This document shows positions 53,119 to 62,019 of a stretch of 64,000 nt of DNA, piece after piece. Location of the stretch: the NCBI RefSeq assembly GCF_022385335.1, contig NZ_CP092431.1:6386001-6450000 (forward strand), written 5' to 3'. The stretch comes from Streptomyces deccanensis (lineage in GTDB: Bacteria > Actinomycetota > Actinomycetes > Streptomycetales > Streptomycetaceae). The notes under the pieces were generated by a model. That model was not told the DNA's origin. It saw only the letters and a program-made list of their open reading frames with translations, and ran no database searches. Both the position numbers and the translations under genes were made by a program. Numbering within the stretch: the first letter of the stretch is position 1; every line of letters begins with the position of its first letter.

Positions 53119-55230
53119 CTATGTCGTGCCGCGCAGCGCCGCCCAGGTGTTGGGCCCGACCTGGCCGTCCACCTCCAGCCCCTTCGCGCTCTGGAACTGC
53201 TTGACCGCCGACTCCGTGTCCTTGCCGAACTTGCCGTCCACGCCCGAGCCGCCGACGCCGTAGCCGCGCTTCTGGAGCATGCACTGCACCTGTACGACGC
53301 GTTGGCCCTCGTCGCCCCGGTCGGTGAGTTCGGTGCCGGAGTAGTACGTGCACTGGGAGATCCAGGCGGGGGTGGCGGGCTTCGTCGTGGTCTTGGTGGG
53401 GGCCTGGGTGGGGGTGGACGCCGTGTCGCCGTCACCGTCACCGCCCGGGGAACCTCCGGTGCCGGGCGTGGGATCGGCCGGGTCGTCGGGGGTGGCGTCG
53501 GCCGTCGCCCGCGAGGGCCCCACGGACGGGCTCTCCCCGTCCCCCTTCTCCTCGCTCTTCTCGGCGGTGGGGGAGGGCGAGTCGGAGGACCCCGGCAGCG
53601 GTGCCGCGGCCTCTCCGTCGGGCGCCGTGCTCGCACCGGCGGTCGGCGCGGCGGACGCGGAGCCCTCGACGGGCGCCCGGGTGACGAAGTACGCCCCCAC
53701 GGCCACCGCGCACATCGCCAACGCGGCCACGGCGACGAAGTACGGCCCCCTCCGCCGCCGGGGTGCCACTGAGGTGACGGTGGGCCCCTGAACGCCGCCC
53801 GAGGTCGGCGGCCCTCCGTACGAGCCGGGCGCCGGCGCGTGCGACCCGTACGCCCCGCCCCCGCCCGACGCCGAGGCTCCGTAGGCCGTGGCCGACATCG
53901 GGGGCCCGTACGTCCCGGCGGGCGCCGGGGCCCCGTACGCACCGGGAGGCGGGGAGGCTGCGTACGTACCGGCTGGTGCGGGCCCTCCGTACGGACCGCC
54001 CGGCGGCCCGGCGTGACTGCCCGGGACGTGGGGTGTGGACGTCTCGGGAGTCCCCGGCGCACCCGCTGTCCCGTGAGCCTGAACCCCAGCCGACCCAGCC
54101 GACCCGGCTGCCCCCGCTGCCCCGCTTACTTCCGCGGCCCCCGCCGGTGTGACCGGTCCGAAGCCCGGGGCTGGGGCCGGAGTCGGGGTCGAGGTCCTGG
54201 CGCGGTGGGTCGGGAGACGGAGGTGGGCCGTCTCCAGGGCGGTGGCGCGGGCCAGTGACGTGCAGGACTGCCGGCGGGCGAGGAGACGGGAGTCGAGGGG
54301 GTCGGGCCAGGGGCGGCCGGTGTCGGGGGCGGCCTCGGTGAGGTGGGCGGGGGTGGGGCGGTCGGCCGGGTTCTTGGCGAGGCAGGCGGTGAGGAGCGCG
54401 GCCAGGGCCGGGTCGGCCGAGGCCAGTTCGGACATCAGCGCCGGCTTGGGATCCTCGAAGGCGACCCGGTGCATGACGTCGACGCCGGTGCCGTCGCCGA
54501 ACGGGGCGTGGCCGGTGACGGCGTACACGAGGGTCCCGGCGAGGGAGAAGACGTCCGAGGCGGAGTCGCAGCGGCCGTCCCTCAGGTACTCGGGCGACAT
54601 ATACGCGGGCGTGCCCACCCGGCTCCCGGTGGTCGTGATCGCGCTGCTGTCCACCGCCTGCGAGATGCCGAAGTCGATGAGGTGGACGCCGTCGGCGGAG
54701 AGCAGGACGTTGGAGGGCTTGAGGTCGCGGTGGACCACCCCCGCCGCCGCGAGGGCCGACAGCGCACGGCCGAGTTCGCCGACCAGACGCCAGACCGCGG
54801 CGGGCGGCAGCGTGCCGCAGTCGCGGACCGCGTCCGTGAGGTTGAGGCCCGGCAGATACTCCGTGGCCATCCAGAGGAGTTCGCGCCCGTGCTCGTCCTC
54901 GGGCTCGAAGCCGGTGCCGAGCAGGCGGGGCGCGTACGGCGTACGGATCCGGTCGTGCACGCCCGCCTCGCGCTGGAACCGGCGCCGGAACTCCGTGTCC
55001 TCGGCGTACTCCGGCCGGATCACCTTCACCGCGGCGAGCCCGGGGCCGTCGTCGGCCGGCCGCGCCAGGTACACCCGGCCCATTCCGCCGCTGCCGAGCA
55101 GTCCGAGCGGTACGTACGGACCGAGGCGCGCGGGGTCCGACGGCCGCAGCGGGGTCGCGCCGGTCAGCTCCAGCGAGGCGTCACCCGACGCCGTGGAGGG
55201 CGGCGGCGGTCCGGGCCGCTGGTCTGACAT
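53119..55230 (-). CDS. Ser/Thr protein kinase with extracellular peptidoglycan-binding domain
   Basis: 703 residues. Kinase domain (about 35-295): LLGSGGMGRVYLA, AAVKVIRPE, VVHRDLKPSNVLL, IDFGISQAV, SPEYL. A Pro/Ala/Gly-rich linker with repeats of YGAPAPAG type (400-480), one helix (FVAVAALAMCAVAVGAYFV, near 505), a Thr/Ser/Pro-rich spacer, and a PG_binding_1 domain at the end (GDEGQRVVQVQCMLQKRG, DGKFGKDTESAVKQFQ). The outer domain should bind peptidoglycan fragments, so this may sense wall status. Confidence 0.92.
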   Translation of the reverse strand: MSDQRPGPPPPSTASGDASLELTGATPLRPSDPARLGPYVPLGLLGSGGMGRVYLARPADDGPGLAAVKVIRPEYAEDTEFRRRFQREAGVHDRIRTPYAPRLLGTGFEPEDEHGRELLWMATEYLPGLNLTDAVRDCGTLPPAAVWRLVGELGRALSALAAAGVVHRDLKPSNVLLSADGVHLIDFGISQAVDSSAITTTGSRVGTPAYMSPEYLRDGRCDSASDVFSLAGTLVYAVTGHAPFGDGTGVDVMHRVAFEDPKPALMSELASADPALAALLTACLAKNPADRPTPAHLTEAAPDTGRPWPDPLDSRLLARRQSCTSLARATALETAHLRLPTHRARTSTPTPAPAPGFGPVTPAGAAEVSGAAGAAGSAGSAGVQAHGTAGAPGTPETSTPHVPGSHAGPPGGPYGGPAPAGTYAASPPPGAYGAPAPAGTYGPPMSATAYGASASGGGGAYGSHAPAPGSYGGPPTSGGVQGPTVTSVAPRRRRGPYFVAVAALAMCAVAVGAYFVTRAPVEGSASAAPTAGASTAPDGEAAAPLPGSSDSPSPTAEKSEEKGDGESPSVGPSRATADATPDDPADPTPGTGGSPGGDGDGDTASTPTQAPTKTTTKPATPAWISQCTYYSGTELTDRGDEGQRVVQVQCMLQKRGYGVGGSGVDGKFGKDTESAVKQFQSAKGLEVDGQVGPNTWAALRGTT

Positions 55231-55328
55231 GGGTCCCCCGGGGTGGTGTTCTCTCTGGTCGTGCGCTGCCTCAACGGTCCCATGGGCAACAGGAGTTGAC
55301 GAGAGACTACCGTGCAGGCGAAACGGCG

Positions 55329-55361
55329 AACGGCCCGCCGGAGTTGGTCCGGCGGGCCGTT
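55329..55361. terminator. Hairpin after the M23 gene
   Basis: AACGGCCCGCCGG (55329-55341) pairs with CCGGCGGGCCGTT (55349-55361). It lies 46 bp after the M23 gene stop, between it and the kinase gene. Confidence 0.6.
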
Positions 55362-55407
55362 CCGAGTGGAGTTCTCCGAGCGCCGCGCGTGTCGGCGGCG
55401 GGTTCGA

Positions 55408-56067
55408 TCAGCAGTTCTTGCTGGTGACGTCCTTCCACGTCTTGCCGCTGCCCGTGTACGACTTGCCGTTGAAGTGCACCGGCTTGCGGTGCTTCTCGGT
55501 CGGGATCCCGTTGGTCCGGTACCGCTGCTCGTAGTGCAGGTGGGCGTGGTTGCCGCTGTTCTTGCCGGTGGCGCCGACGCGACCGATCTGCTTCTTCGCG
55601 CCGACGGTCTGGCCCACCTTGACGTACTTGGTGGCGCTGTCCTTCAGGTGGTAGTACGCGGTGTACCAGCCGCCCCCGTGGTTGATGATGATCATGTTGC
55701 CGGCGCCGGAGTCCTTGTAGGCCTTGACGACCTTGCCCTTGTAACCGGGGTAGACGGGCTTCCCGGAGGAGCCGGTGTTCCCCTTCACCACCATGTCGAT
55801 GGCCGGGTTGTGACCCCAGGTGTCGATCCGCCAGTGCGTGTTGCACTGGAACGGCATCTGGAACTTCGGCTTGGCCGCCGCGGCCACCTCACCCGCCGCG
55901 GACGCGGACGTCGGTGCGGCGGCGGCCGAACCCCCGGCCGCCAGGCCGAAGGAGAGCGCCACGGCGGTCGCGGCGAGCGCGACGGCCGTCCTGCGCCGCG
56001 CGGGCTTGGCAGCGGCGGTTGTCGTCGCCGCCGTCGTCGCCGTTGTCGCCGTCATCTTCGTTGTCAT
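55408..56067 (-). CDS. Secreted M23-family peptidase
   Basis: 219 residues. A Thr/Ala-rich start and signal peptide (RRRTAVALAATAVALSFGLAAG) ending in an Ala-x-Ala motif. The M23 domain has ligands in GHNPAIDMVV and HAHLHYEQRY, a variation on the usual HxGxD. It should cut peptidoglycan peptide links. It is transcribed before the kinase gene in the same direction, without overlap. A heptamer microsatellite lies upstream (56111-56152). Confidence 0.85.
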   Translation of the reverse strand: MTTKMTATTATTAATTTAAAKPARRRTAVALAATAVALSFGLAAGGSAAAAPTSASAAGEVAAAAKPKFQMPFQCNTHWRIDTWGHNPAIDMVVKGNTGSSGKPVYPGYKGKVVKAYKDSGAGNMIIINHGGGWYTAYYHLKDSATKYVKVGQTVGAKKQIGRVGATGKNSGNHAHLHYEQRYRTNGIPTEKHRKPVHFNGKSYTGSGKTWKDVTSKNC

Positions 56068-56110
56068 CGTTTTCCCCGTTTCCCCGTCATCCCCGTGGTG
56101 TTCTCGGGTC

Positions 56111-56152
56111 TTCGCTGTTCGCTGTTCGCTGTTTGCTGATGGGTGTTCGCTG
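56111..56152. repeat. Heptamer microsatellite (TTCGCTG)
   Basis: TTCGCTG three times, TTTGCTG, ATGGGTG, TTCGCTG: six units of 7 bp in the leader of the M23 gene, just downstream of the kinase gene. Confidence 0.85.
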
Positions 56153-56209
56153 TGAACGCCTCAAGCATCCGCGTGCGGACCGTTCCCCGGTACCTCGGAG
56201 GTCATAGGG

Positions 56210-57577
56210 TCAGCACGACTCCACCCATTCGTGGGAGCGGAGCACCAGGCCGTCGGGGTAGTCGACCTTGGCGTTCTCCTGGACACAGCCGAACGGTTCC
56301 TCGCGGTTCGGCTCGCGGAAGAGCTCGACGTCGGCGTGCGGGTCGCCGGAGTAGCCGTTGTTGAAGACCGACCTGGGCCTGGTGTCCTTCGCCCAGTCGC
56401 AGGTGATGATCCCGCCGAGCCAGTCGTCGTCGTACTCGTACCAGGCGCACATCTCGCCCTGCCCGTTCGCCTCGGTGAAGAAGCAGACGTCACCCCGGTC
56501 GCAGCGCTCGTAGCCCTGCGGGGCGGGTTCGCGCAGGGCCAGCAGGCCGGCCGTGGCGAGGGACACGACCGTGAGCGCGGCCAGTCCGCCGAGGAGGGCC
56601 GGGTGGGGGCCGCGCCTCGGCCTGAGGCGGGGGAGCCGTGGGGAGCGTGCCGCCCCGGCCGCCGTCTCGACACGGCGGAGCAGGGACGACGCGGTGTGCG
56701 GGGCGCGAGCGGCGTGGGTCGGGGCCAGGCAGTCGGTGACGATCTGCCGCCAGGATTCGGGCAGTTCGGGGGAGAGCCGTAGCTCCTCCCGGCCGCTGGC
56801 GTAGCGCAGCACCGCGTCCCGTCGGGCGGGCGGGGTGGCACCCGGGAAGGGCGGGCCGCCGGTCAGGACGAGGTGGGCGAGGACACCGAAGGCCCAGATG
56901 TCGGCGGTCGGCCGGGTCCGGTGCCCGTGCTCGCCGACCTCGGCCCAGAGCAGCTCGGGCGGGGTGTAGTCGGGGGTGGTGAACGCCGGGGAGTAGGCGT
57001 GGGTGCCCTCCAGTTCGGCGGCCAGGTTGAAGTCGGCGAGCCGTACCGAACCGTCCGCCATCAGCAGCACGTTGGCGGGCTTGAGGTCGCCGTGCACCCA
57101 GCCCGCGTGGTGGAGGTGGGCGATGCCCTCGCAGATCTGGGCGAGGAGCGAGGGCCCGCCCGGCAGGGCGACGGCCCGCTGTCCCCGCGCCCGTGCGGCC
57201 AGTTGGTCGATGAACTGGTCGAGGGAGCCCTCGGCGCGTTCCAGTACGAGGACGGAGGCGCCGTCGAGCAGCGGGTCCGACGGGTCGTCCACGGTGAGCG
57301 TCTCGTACATGCGGATCAGGCGCGGACGGCGCAGTCGGAGCAGCAACTCCTTCTCGCGCTCGGCGAGTTCCTGGAGGTGCCGCAGCTGGCGCGGGGTGCG
57401 GGTGCCGGTGGGGTGGAACTTCAGGGCGGCCTCGTCGGGCAGCCCCTCGGCCGGTTCCGTGCGCCTGGCGGCGTACACCGTCCCGAAGGCGCCCGAGGCC
57501 AGCGGCTCACGGATCTCCCAGACGCCGACGCGGTACCCCTTCGGCACCGGCACGGCGTACGTCTCCTGGGCGCTCAT
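56210..57577 (-). CDS. Ser/Thr kinase-like protein with I36/crystallin-like C-terminal domain
   Basis: 455 residues. The kinase-like domain has LASGAFGTVYAA (glycine loop lacking the first Gly), ALK (Lys 53), WVHGDLKPANVLL (HGD, not HRD) and ADFNLAAE (DFN, not DFG). After a helix (LLGGLAALTVVSLATAGLLAL) there is an extracellular Cys-containing domain, GDVCFFTEANGQGEMCAWYEY, that resembles peptidase inhibitor I36 or beta/gamma-crystallin modules. The altered motifs suggest a weak or pseudo-kinase. It overlaps the FHA gene upstream by ATGA, so they are coupled. Confidence 0.85.
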   Translation of the reverse strand: MSAQETYAVPVPKGYRVGVWEIREPLASGAFGTVYAARRTEPAEGLPDEAALKFHPTGTRTPRQLRHLQELAEREKELLLRLRRPRLIRMYETLTVDDPSDPLLDGASVLVLERAEGSLDQFIDQLAARARGQRAVALPGGPSLLAQICEGIAHLHHAGWVHGDLKPANVLLMADGSVRLADFNLAAELEGTHAYSPAFTTPDYTPPELLWAEVGEHGHRTRPTADIWAFGVLAHLVLTGGPPFPGATPPARRDAVLRYASGREELRLSPELPESWRQIVTDCLAPTHAARAPHTASSLLRRVETAAGAARSPRLPRLRPRRGPHPALLGGLAALTVVSLATAGLLALREPAPQGYERCDRGDVCFFTEANGQGEMCAWYEYDDDWLGGIITCDWAKDTRPRSVFNNGYSGDPHADVELFREPNREEPFGCVQENAKVDYPDGLVLRSHEWVESC

Positions 57578-58311
57578 CGGCCCGCACCGCCCTTCAGCAG
57601 GGCCAGGTCGGACTCGCGGACCAGGTCGAAGCGCAGGGCCAGGGAGACCAGGCGGTCCTTCTTGCCGTTGAGGCGGGCGCCGCCGGGCGGCGCGGAGTCC
57701 GGGGCCGGCTTCAGCCGCAGCTTGACGGCCAGGTAGTCGATGTTCCACTGCACGGCGGTGCGGGACACCGACGGCCAGCTGGGGCGCAGCAGTTCGACCA
57801 GTTCGTCGGTGGTGGCGAGCGCGGCGTGCGGTTCGCCGCGCAGCCTTGGGGCGCACAGGGCGGCCAGCACCTGGAAGTACCGTTTGCCCCGGTCGAGCGG
57901 GAACGCGGACGCGGTGGGCGAGCCGTCGCGGGGACCGGCCTGGTCGAGGAAGTCGTGGCGCGGGGCCCAGACGTCGAAGCTGAGCAGCTCGTTGGCCGCG
58001 GGCAGCACCACTCGCGAGAACTCGAACGGCACCGGCGCGTCCAGCCGCCCCGGCGCGACCTTGATGTGTTCGCCGGCGCCCTCCGGGTTCTCCACGACGT
58101 ACGTCTGCGCGCGGCTCAGATTGCTGAGCGTCCAGTAGGCGCCCGTGGCCGTGATCTCCCCGGCCTCCCGGGACACGCCCTCGTGCGGAATGGTCAGATG
58201 CGGGGTGCCCGGCCGCCGCGTACGGCCGAAGGGCAGGGACTCGCCGGGTGCGAGTCGGACCTGTTCGCCGGGACGCACTCCGGCCATGGGCACGACGATG
58301 ATGCTGTGCAT
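57574..58311 (-). CDS. FHA-domain protein
   Basis: 245 residues. The FHA core has GRTRRPGTPHLTIPHEGVSR, with the conserved Gly-Arg and Ser-Arg positions, then WTLSNLS and QTYVVEN. FHA domains bind phosphothreonine, so it probably docks a kinase product. The rest (about 110-245) is helical with Trp and Arg. Start ATG 58311 follows GGAGG by 8 nt; an ATG at 58338 is the alternative. Its stop overlaps the kinase start by 4 nt. Confidence 0.85.
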   Translation of the reverse strand: MHSIIVVPMAGVRPGEQVRLAPGESLPFGRTRRPGTPHLTIPHEGVSREAGEITATGAYWTLSNLSRAQTYVVENPEGAGEHIKVAPGRLDAPVPFEFSRVVLPAANELLSFDVWAPRHDFLDQAGPRDGSPTASAFPLDRGKRYFQVLAALCAPRLRGEPHAALATTDELVELLRPSWPSVSRTAVQWNIDYLAVKLRLKPAPDSAPPGGARLNGKKDRLVSLALRFDLVRESDLALLKGGAGR

Positions 58312-58550
58312 GACTGTTTCCTCCCCCGAGGCAGACATGGACGCGTCACGGTACGGGGAGGGGTGGACAAGCGCCCCAGGTCCGGCTTATGCGGCGTTTC
58401 CGGAAGGAAACAGTTCTTCCTCGCTCTTCCGCCTCCGTGTCGCCTGTGGCGAGAGCACGCGGAATGGCCGATACCCCGGTGCAGAGGCGTGCGCTCCGCT
58501 GCGAGGGTCGAGGGGTCAGCCTCATCGTTCTCGACTCAGGAGGTTCCGTC

Positions 58551-58922
58551 ATGCGCGACAGGCTGAATCGTTTACGGCGGGTGGTGGCCGTCGGCGCGGT
58601 GCTCGCGGGCACGCTCGGTATGGGAATGGGGGGAACCTCCGTCGCCGCCCAACAGGCGGCGGTGGTGGTGGTGCCGTGTCCGCAGGGGTTCGTGTGTCTC
58701 TCCGAGAACCCGAACGGAGCGGGCCGCATATTCCGCATAGCGCAAGGGGTGACGGCCCACTTGGGCTCGGTGCCGGTCGCCGAGGCCACCAACAGAACGA
58801 GCATCGACTACTGCGTGATCGGCACCTTCAGCTACCTGCTCCGTCCTGGCGAGACACGGACCCAGGACAGCTTCGTCCGCTCCGTGATGCCCCGTCCGAC
58901 CGGCGGGACCTGCCCGGTGTGA
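58551..58922 (+). CDS. Secreted I36/crystallin-like protein
   Basis: 123 residues. A signal peptide (VVAVGAVLAGTLGMGMGG, then SVAAQQA) precedes a Cys-containing domain (PCPQGFVCLSENPNGAG) like those of peptidase inhibitor I36 proteins; the same module ends the kinase gene on the other strand. ATG 58551 has AGGAGG 7 nt before it. The function is inferred from the motif. Confidence 0.7.
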   Translation: MRDRLNRLRRVVAVGAVLAGTLGMGMGGTSVAAQQAAVVVVPCPQGFVCLSENPNGAGRIFRIAQGVTAHLGSVPVAEATNRTSIDYCVIGTFSYLLRPGETRTQDSFVRSVMPRPTGGTCPV

Positions 58923-58929
58923 ACGCGCC

Positions 58930-58965
58930 GAAGGGCCGTACCCCACAGGAGGGGTACGGCCCTTC
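58930..58965. terminator. Two-way hairpin between convergent genes
   Basis: GAAGGGCCGTACCCC (58930-58944) pairs perfectly with GGGGTACGGCCCTTC (58951-58965), a 15-bp stem. Confidence 0.75.
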
Positions 58966-58999
58966 TCGGTGCTCGGTGCTCGGTGCTCGGTGCTCGGTC
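58965..58999. repeat. Heptamer microsatellite (CTCGGTG)
   Basis: Five units of 7 bp (CTCGGTG x 4, then CTCGGTC) follow the terminator and end 5 bp before the stop codon of the minus-strand gene at 59004. Confidence 0.85.
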
Positions 59000-59003
59000 G
59001 CGC

Positions 59004-59582
59004 TCAGTAGCGCGGGCGGTTGAACCACGCCTTGCCGTTGGCGTTGCCGACGAAGACGGCGATCAGGATGCCCAGCACCAGGTGGACCAGGCCGATCAGG
59101 AAGAACGGGAAGACGCCCAGGACGGCGGTGATGATGCCGAAGACCAGCGCGGCGACGCGTACGCCGTTGCCGCCGGACTTGAACTTCACGGCCAGCATGA
59201 TCGCGTAGACGAGCCACGCCACCGCGAAGACGGCGATCGCCACCATCTGGCCGGTGGGGATGTTGCCCAGCGCCTCCGCGAGGGCCGGGTCCTCGGTGCT
59301 GTCGCTGGCCGCCGCCACGCCGATCGCGCCGATGCCGTAGAGGAGCACGCCGACGACCTGGAGGCCGACGATGACCCAGAGCATGATGCGGGCCGCGTTC
59401 ACCGTGCTGGGCATGGTCTCGGGCGCGTTCGGGTAGCCGCCGTAGCCCTGGGAGACCGGCGGGGCGGTCGGGTAGCCGTAGCCCGGCTGCTGGGGCTGGT
59501 TCTGCTGCGGGTAGCCGTAGCCCTGGGCGGGCGGCTGCTGCTGGGGCTGGCCGTACGGGTTGTTCGGGTCGCCGAAGCTCAT
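59004..59582 (-). CDS. Four-helix membrane protein with Gln/Pro/Gly/Tyr-rich N-terminus
   Basis: 192 residues. The first 65 are low-complexity, with repeated PGYGYP and QQP. Helices: [60 protein letters not shown] and [20 protein letters not shown]. The N-terminal repeat is common in actinobacterial envelope proteins that interact with others. The ATG at 59582 (MSFGDPNNP) is preferred to an open frame to 59684. Confidence 0.8.
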   Translation of the reverse strand: MSFGDPNNPYGQPQQQPPAQGYGYPQQNQPQQPGYGYPTAPPVSQGYGGYPNAPETMPSTVNAARIMLWVIVGLQVVGVLLYGIGAIGVAAASDSTEDPALAEALGNIPTGQMVAIAVFAVAWLVYAIMLAVKFKSGGNGVRVAALVFGIITAVLGVFPFFLIGLVHLVLGILIAVFVGNANGKAWFNRPRY

Positions 59583-59736
59583 GCGGGGTTTCCTCCGTTG
59601 CCTGGTGCGGGGACGCGCGGCACGGGTCGGAGGAATGCCCTGCGCTAATGAAGTGGTCACGCCCCCCGGCAGTGCCCGCGGCACTGTGTCCCAATCGTTT
59701 TATATGCCCGCCCGGATGTCCAGGGAGATTCGCCGG

Positions 59737-59756
59737 GTGTTGTGCAAGTGCAACAC
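59737..59756. promoter_or_regulatory. Candidate operator upstream of folD
   Basis: GTGTTG-TGCAAGTG-CAACAC is a perfect inverted repeat with an 8-nt loop, 110 bp before folD. The adjacent TTTTATATG stretch (about 59697-59705) is A/T-rich and may be part of a promoter. Confidence 0.35.
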
Positions 59757-59865
59757 ATCCGATCTTGTCCGGCGGGGCGGGCGATCCGGCTCGGAACGGG
59801 TCGGAAAGCGTCCGCCTGGTGACCGGATTGGAACCCGGCGCCGGTCATCCGCGAAGATTGGGGCC

Positions 59866-60720
59866 ATGAGCGCCCAGATTCTCGATGGCAAGGCCACCGC
59901 AGCCGCGATCAAGTCCGATCTGACCGCCCGCGTGGCGGTGCTGAAGGAGAAGGGCGTCACGCCCGGACTCGGCACGATCCTGGTCGGGGACGACCCCGGC
60001 AGCCAGAAGTACGTGGCGGGCAAGCACCGCGACTGCGCGCAGGTCGGCATCGCCTCCATCCAGCGCGAGCTGCCCGCGACCGCGACGCAGGAGGAGATCG
60101 AGGCGGTGGTGCGGGAACTCAACGAGGACCCCGCCTGCACCGGCTACATCGTGCAGCTGCCGCTGCCCAAGGGCATCGACGAGAACCGCGTCCTCGAACT
60201 GATGGACCCCGACAAGGACGCGGACGGCCTCCACCCGATGAACCTCGGGCGCCTCGTCCTGAACGAGCCCGCGCCGCTGCCCTGCACCCCGAACGGTGTC
60301 CTCACCCTGCTCCGCCAGTACGGCGTCGAGATCAAGGGTGCCGAGGTCGTGGTCGTCGGGCGCGGTGTCACCATCGGCCGTCCGATGCCGCTGCTGCTGA
60401 CCCGGCGCAGCGAGAACGCGACGGTGACCCAGTGCCACACCGGCACGCGCGATCTGGCCGCGCACCTCAAGCGCGCCGACATCATCGTCGCGGCGGCCGG
60501 CTCGGCCCACCTGGTCCGGCCCGAGGACGTGAAGCCGGGCGCCGCCGTTCTCGACGTCGGTGTCTCCCGCTCCGCCGAGGGCAAGATCGTCGGAGATGTC
60601 CACCCGGGTGTGGCCGAGGTGGCCGGCTGGATCTCCCCCAACCCCGGGGGCGTCGGGCCCATGACCCGCGCCCAGCTGCTCGTCAATGTGGTCGAGGCGG
60701 CGGAGCGCAGTGTCGGCTGA
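59866..60720 (+). CDS. folD: Methylenetetrahydrofolate dehydrogenase/cyclohydrolase
   Basis: 284 residues. Motifs: [13 protein letters not shown] (Tyr and Lys of the active site), [26 protein letters not shown] (NADP fold), [13 protein letters not shown]. Makes 10-formyl-THF, used by PurN and PurH. Start ATG 59866; a poor ribosome site (GGGG). It overlaps the next gene by 11 nt. Confidence 0.96.
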   Translation: MSAQILDGKATAAAIKSDLTARVAVLKEKGVTPGLGTILVGDDPGSQKYVAGKHRDCAQVGIASIQRELPATATQEEIEAVVRELNEDPACTGYIVQLPLPKGIDENRVLELMDPDKDADGLHPMNLGRLVLNEPAPLPCTPNGVLTLLRQYGVEIKGAEVVVVGRGVTIGRPMPLLLTRRSENATVTQCHTGTRDLAAHLKRADIIVAAAGSAHLVRPEDVKPGAAVLDVGVSRSAEGKIVGDVHPGVAEVAGWISPNPGGVGPMTRAQLLVNVVEAAERSVG

Positions 60721-61555
60721 CGACAGGCCGGAGGGGACATCGGGACCGCCGGGGGCCTCCGACCGGCCTGAGCCGCTCGGGGCGCCGGCCGACGCCGGCC
60801 CCGGGAACACAGCGGTCGAAACCGCCACGTCGCAGCGCGCGGGCGGCGCGAGCGACGGGCCGGCGACACCGGAGAGGGCACAGATGCCGAGGACGACCGA
60901 AACGACCGGGGCGACCGGGGCCGGTGAGGCCACCGGGGCCGACGAGGCGATCGAGGCTGGCGAGGCCACCGGTGCCGACAAGGCTTCCGGGGCTGGCGGG
61001 GCTGGCAGGGCTGGCGAGGCCACCGAGGTCGGCGAGGTGCCCCAGGCTGCCGGGGCCGGTGAGGCCGAGGGCCTTCGGGAGTCGGGCGGGGCCGCAGATG
61101 AGATCGAGGTGCGGGACCACATCAGCGTGCCCGATGCCGACGGGAAGCCCGTGCGTGGTACGCGGCGGTTTCCGATGTTCACCAAGGACACCGCGCGGCC
61201 CGAGGGCGGGGGCCGGGCGGCGCCGCGCGAGGCGCCTGCCCCCGTCCGGCAGTGGCCGATCCTCGTCGTACTGAGCACCGTGGGCCTCGGGCTGCTGCTC
61301 ACCGCGCTGGACGCGTTCCGACTCGGCACCATCCTGATCGGCGCCGCGATGCTCGGCGGCGCCGCGCTGCGCTGGGCCGTCCGGGACGTCGGCATGCTCG
61401 CCGTCCGCTCCCGCTTCACCGACATGGCCACGTACATCGTCCTCGGCACCGCCATCGTGCTGCTCGCCCTGATGGCGCAGCCCAAGCCGTGGCTGGAGAT
61501 CCCGTTCCTCAAGGACACGCTGCACTTCACGGTGGGCGACGAGGAGACGGGCTGA
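60710..61555 (+). CDS. DUF3017 membrane protein
   Basis: 281 residues from a GTG at 60710, which overlaps the folD end. The first 150 are Gly/Ala/Glu/Thr-rich with repeats of the type [13 protein letters not shown] (60905-61050). Three helices follow: [38 protein letters not shown] and [20 protein letters not shown]3017 follows folD in many actinobacteria. The repeat region is likely variable. Confidence 0.8.
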   Translation: MSADDRPEGTSGPPGASDRPEPLGAPADAGPGNTAVETATSQRAGGASDGPATPERAQMPRTTETTGATGAGEATGADEAIEAGEATGADKASGAGGAGRAGEATEVGEVPQAAGAGEAEGLRESGGAADEIEVRDHISVPDADGKPVRGTRRFPMFTKDTARPEGGGRAAPREAPAPVRQWPILVVLSTVGLGLLLTALDAFRLGTILIGAAMLGGAALRWAVRDVGMLAVRSRFTDMATYIVLGTAIVLLALMAQPKPWLEIPFLKDTLHFTVGDEETG

Positions 61556-61589
61556 GGCCTTCCTCGCCTCGCCCGGTCCCCGACAGAAA

Positions 61590-61637
61590 GCGACGGCGGT
61601 CCGTCCCCTCCCCCGAGTAAGGACGGCCCGCCGTCGC
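61590..61637 (+). terminator. Hairpin terminator after the DUF3017 gene
   Basis: GCGACGGCGG-TCCGTCC (61590-61606) pairs with GGACGG-CCCGCCGTCGC (61621-61637) with one mismatch. Confidence 0.6.
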
Positions 61638-62019
61638 GTTCCACGTTCCTGCACGGCGAACTCCCTGTTCAACACCTGTCAGGCCGCTGTGGCACGGAAG
61701 TGACCATTCCGCCAAGGTGTCCGCATCGAGCCACGGCGCCGACACCCGGATGTCATCCCGCCGCGTCATCGCCGGGGCAGGTCATCACCGGCCTGACATC
61801 CCGGCCTGTCCCACCGGCGCGCGGGGGCCGTTCTCACGCGCCCCTCCTCGAGTTCTTCGCTTCGCCTCACCAGGCCGCCCCTGTCACTCCGCACCACTCC
61901 AGAACACCCCGGCGCTCTGTCCGAACGCCGCGGCTCCGACGCCCGTACTGGTGGGAACCGGTGCACCCACGACCGTCGTCACCTGCTCAGACCCGCCCTC
62001 GAGCCGAGGAGGCAGCCCG
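61638..62019. other. Intergenic region upstream of the first HTH gene
   Basis: Nothing certain. It includes GGATGTCAT and CTGACATCC partial inverted copies (near 61750 and 61790). No gene. Confidence 0.3.

Noticed and set aside
59800..59865. Possible ZTP riboswitch before folD (CCGCCTGG present)
   Set aside because: The 5' conserved part of the class is absent and the order of motifs is wrong.
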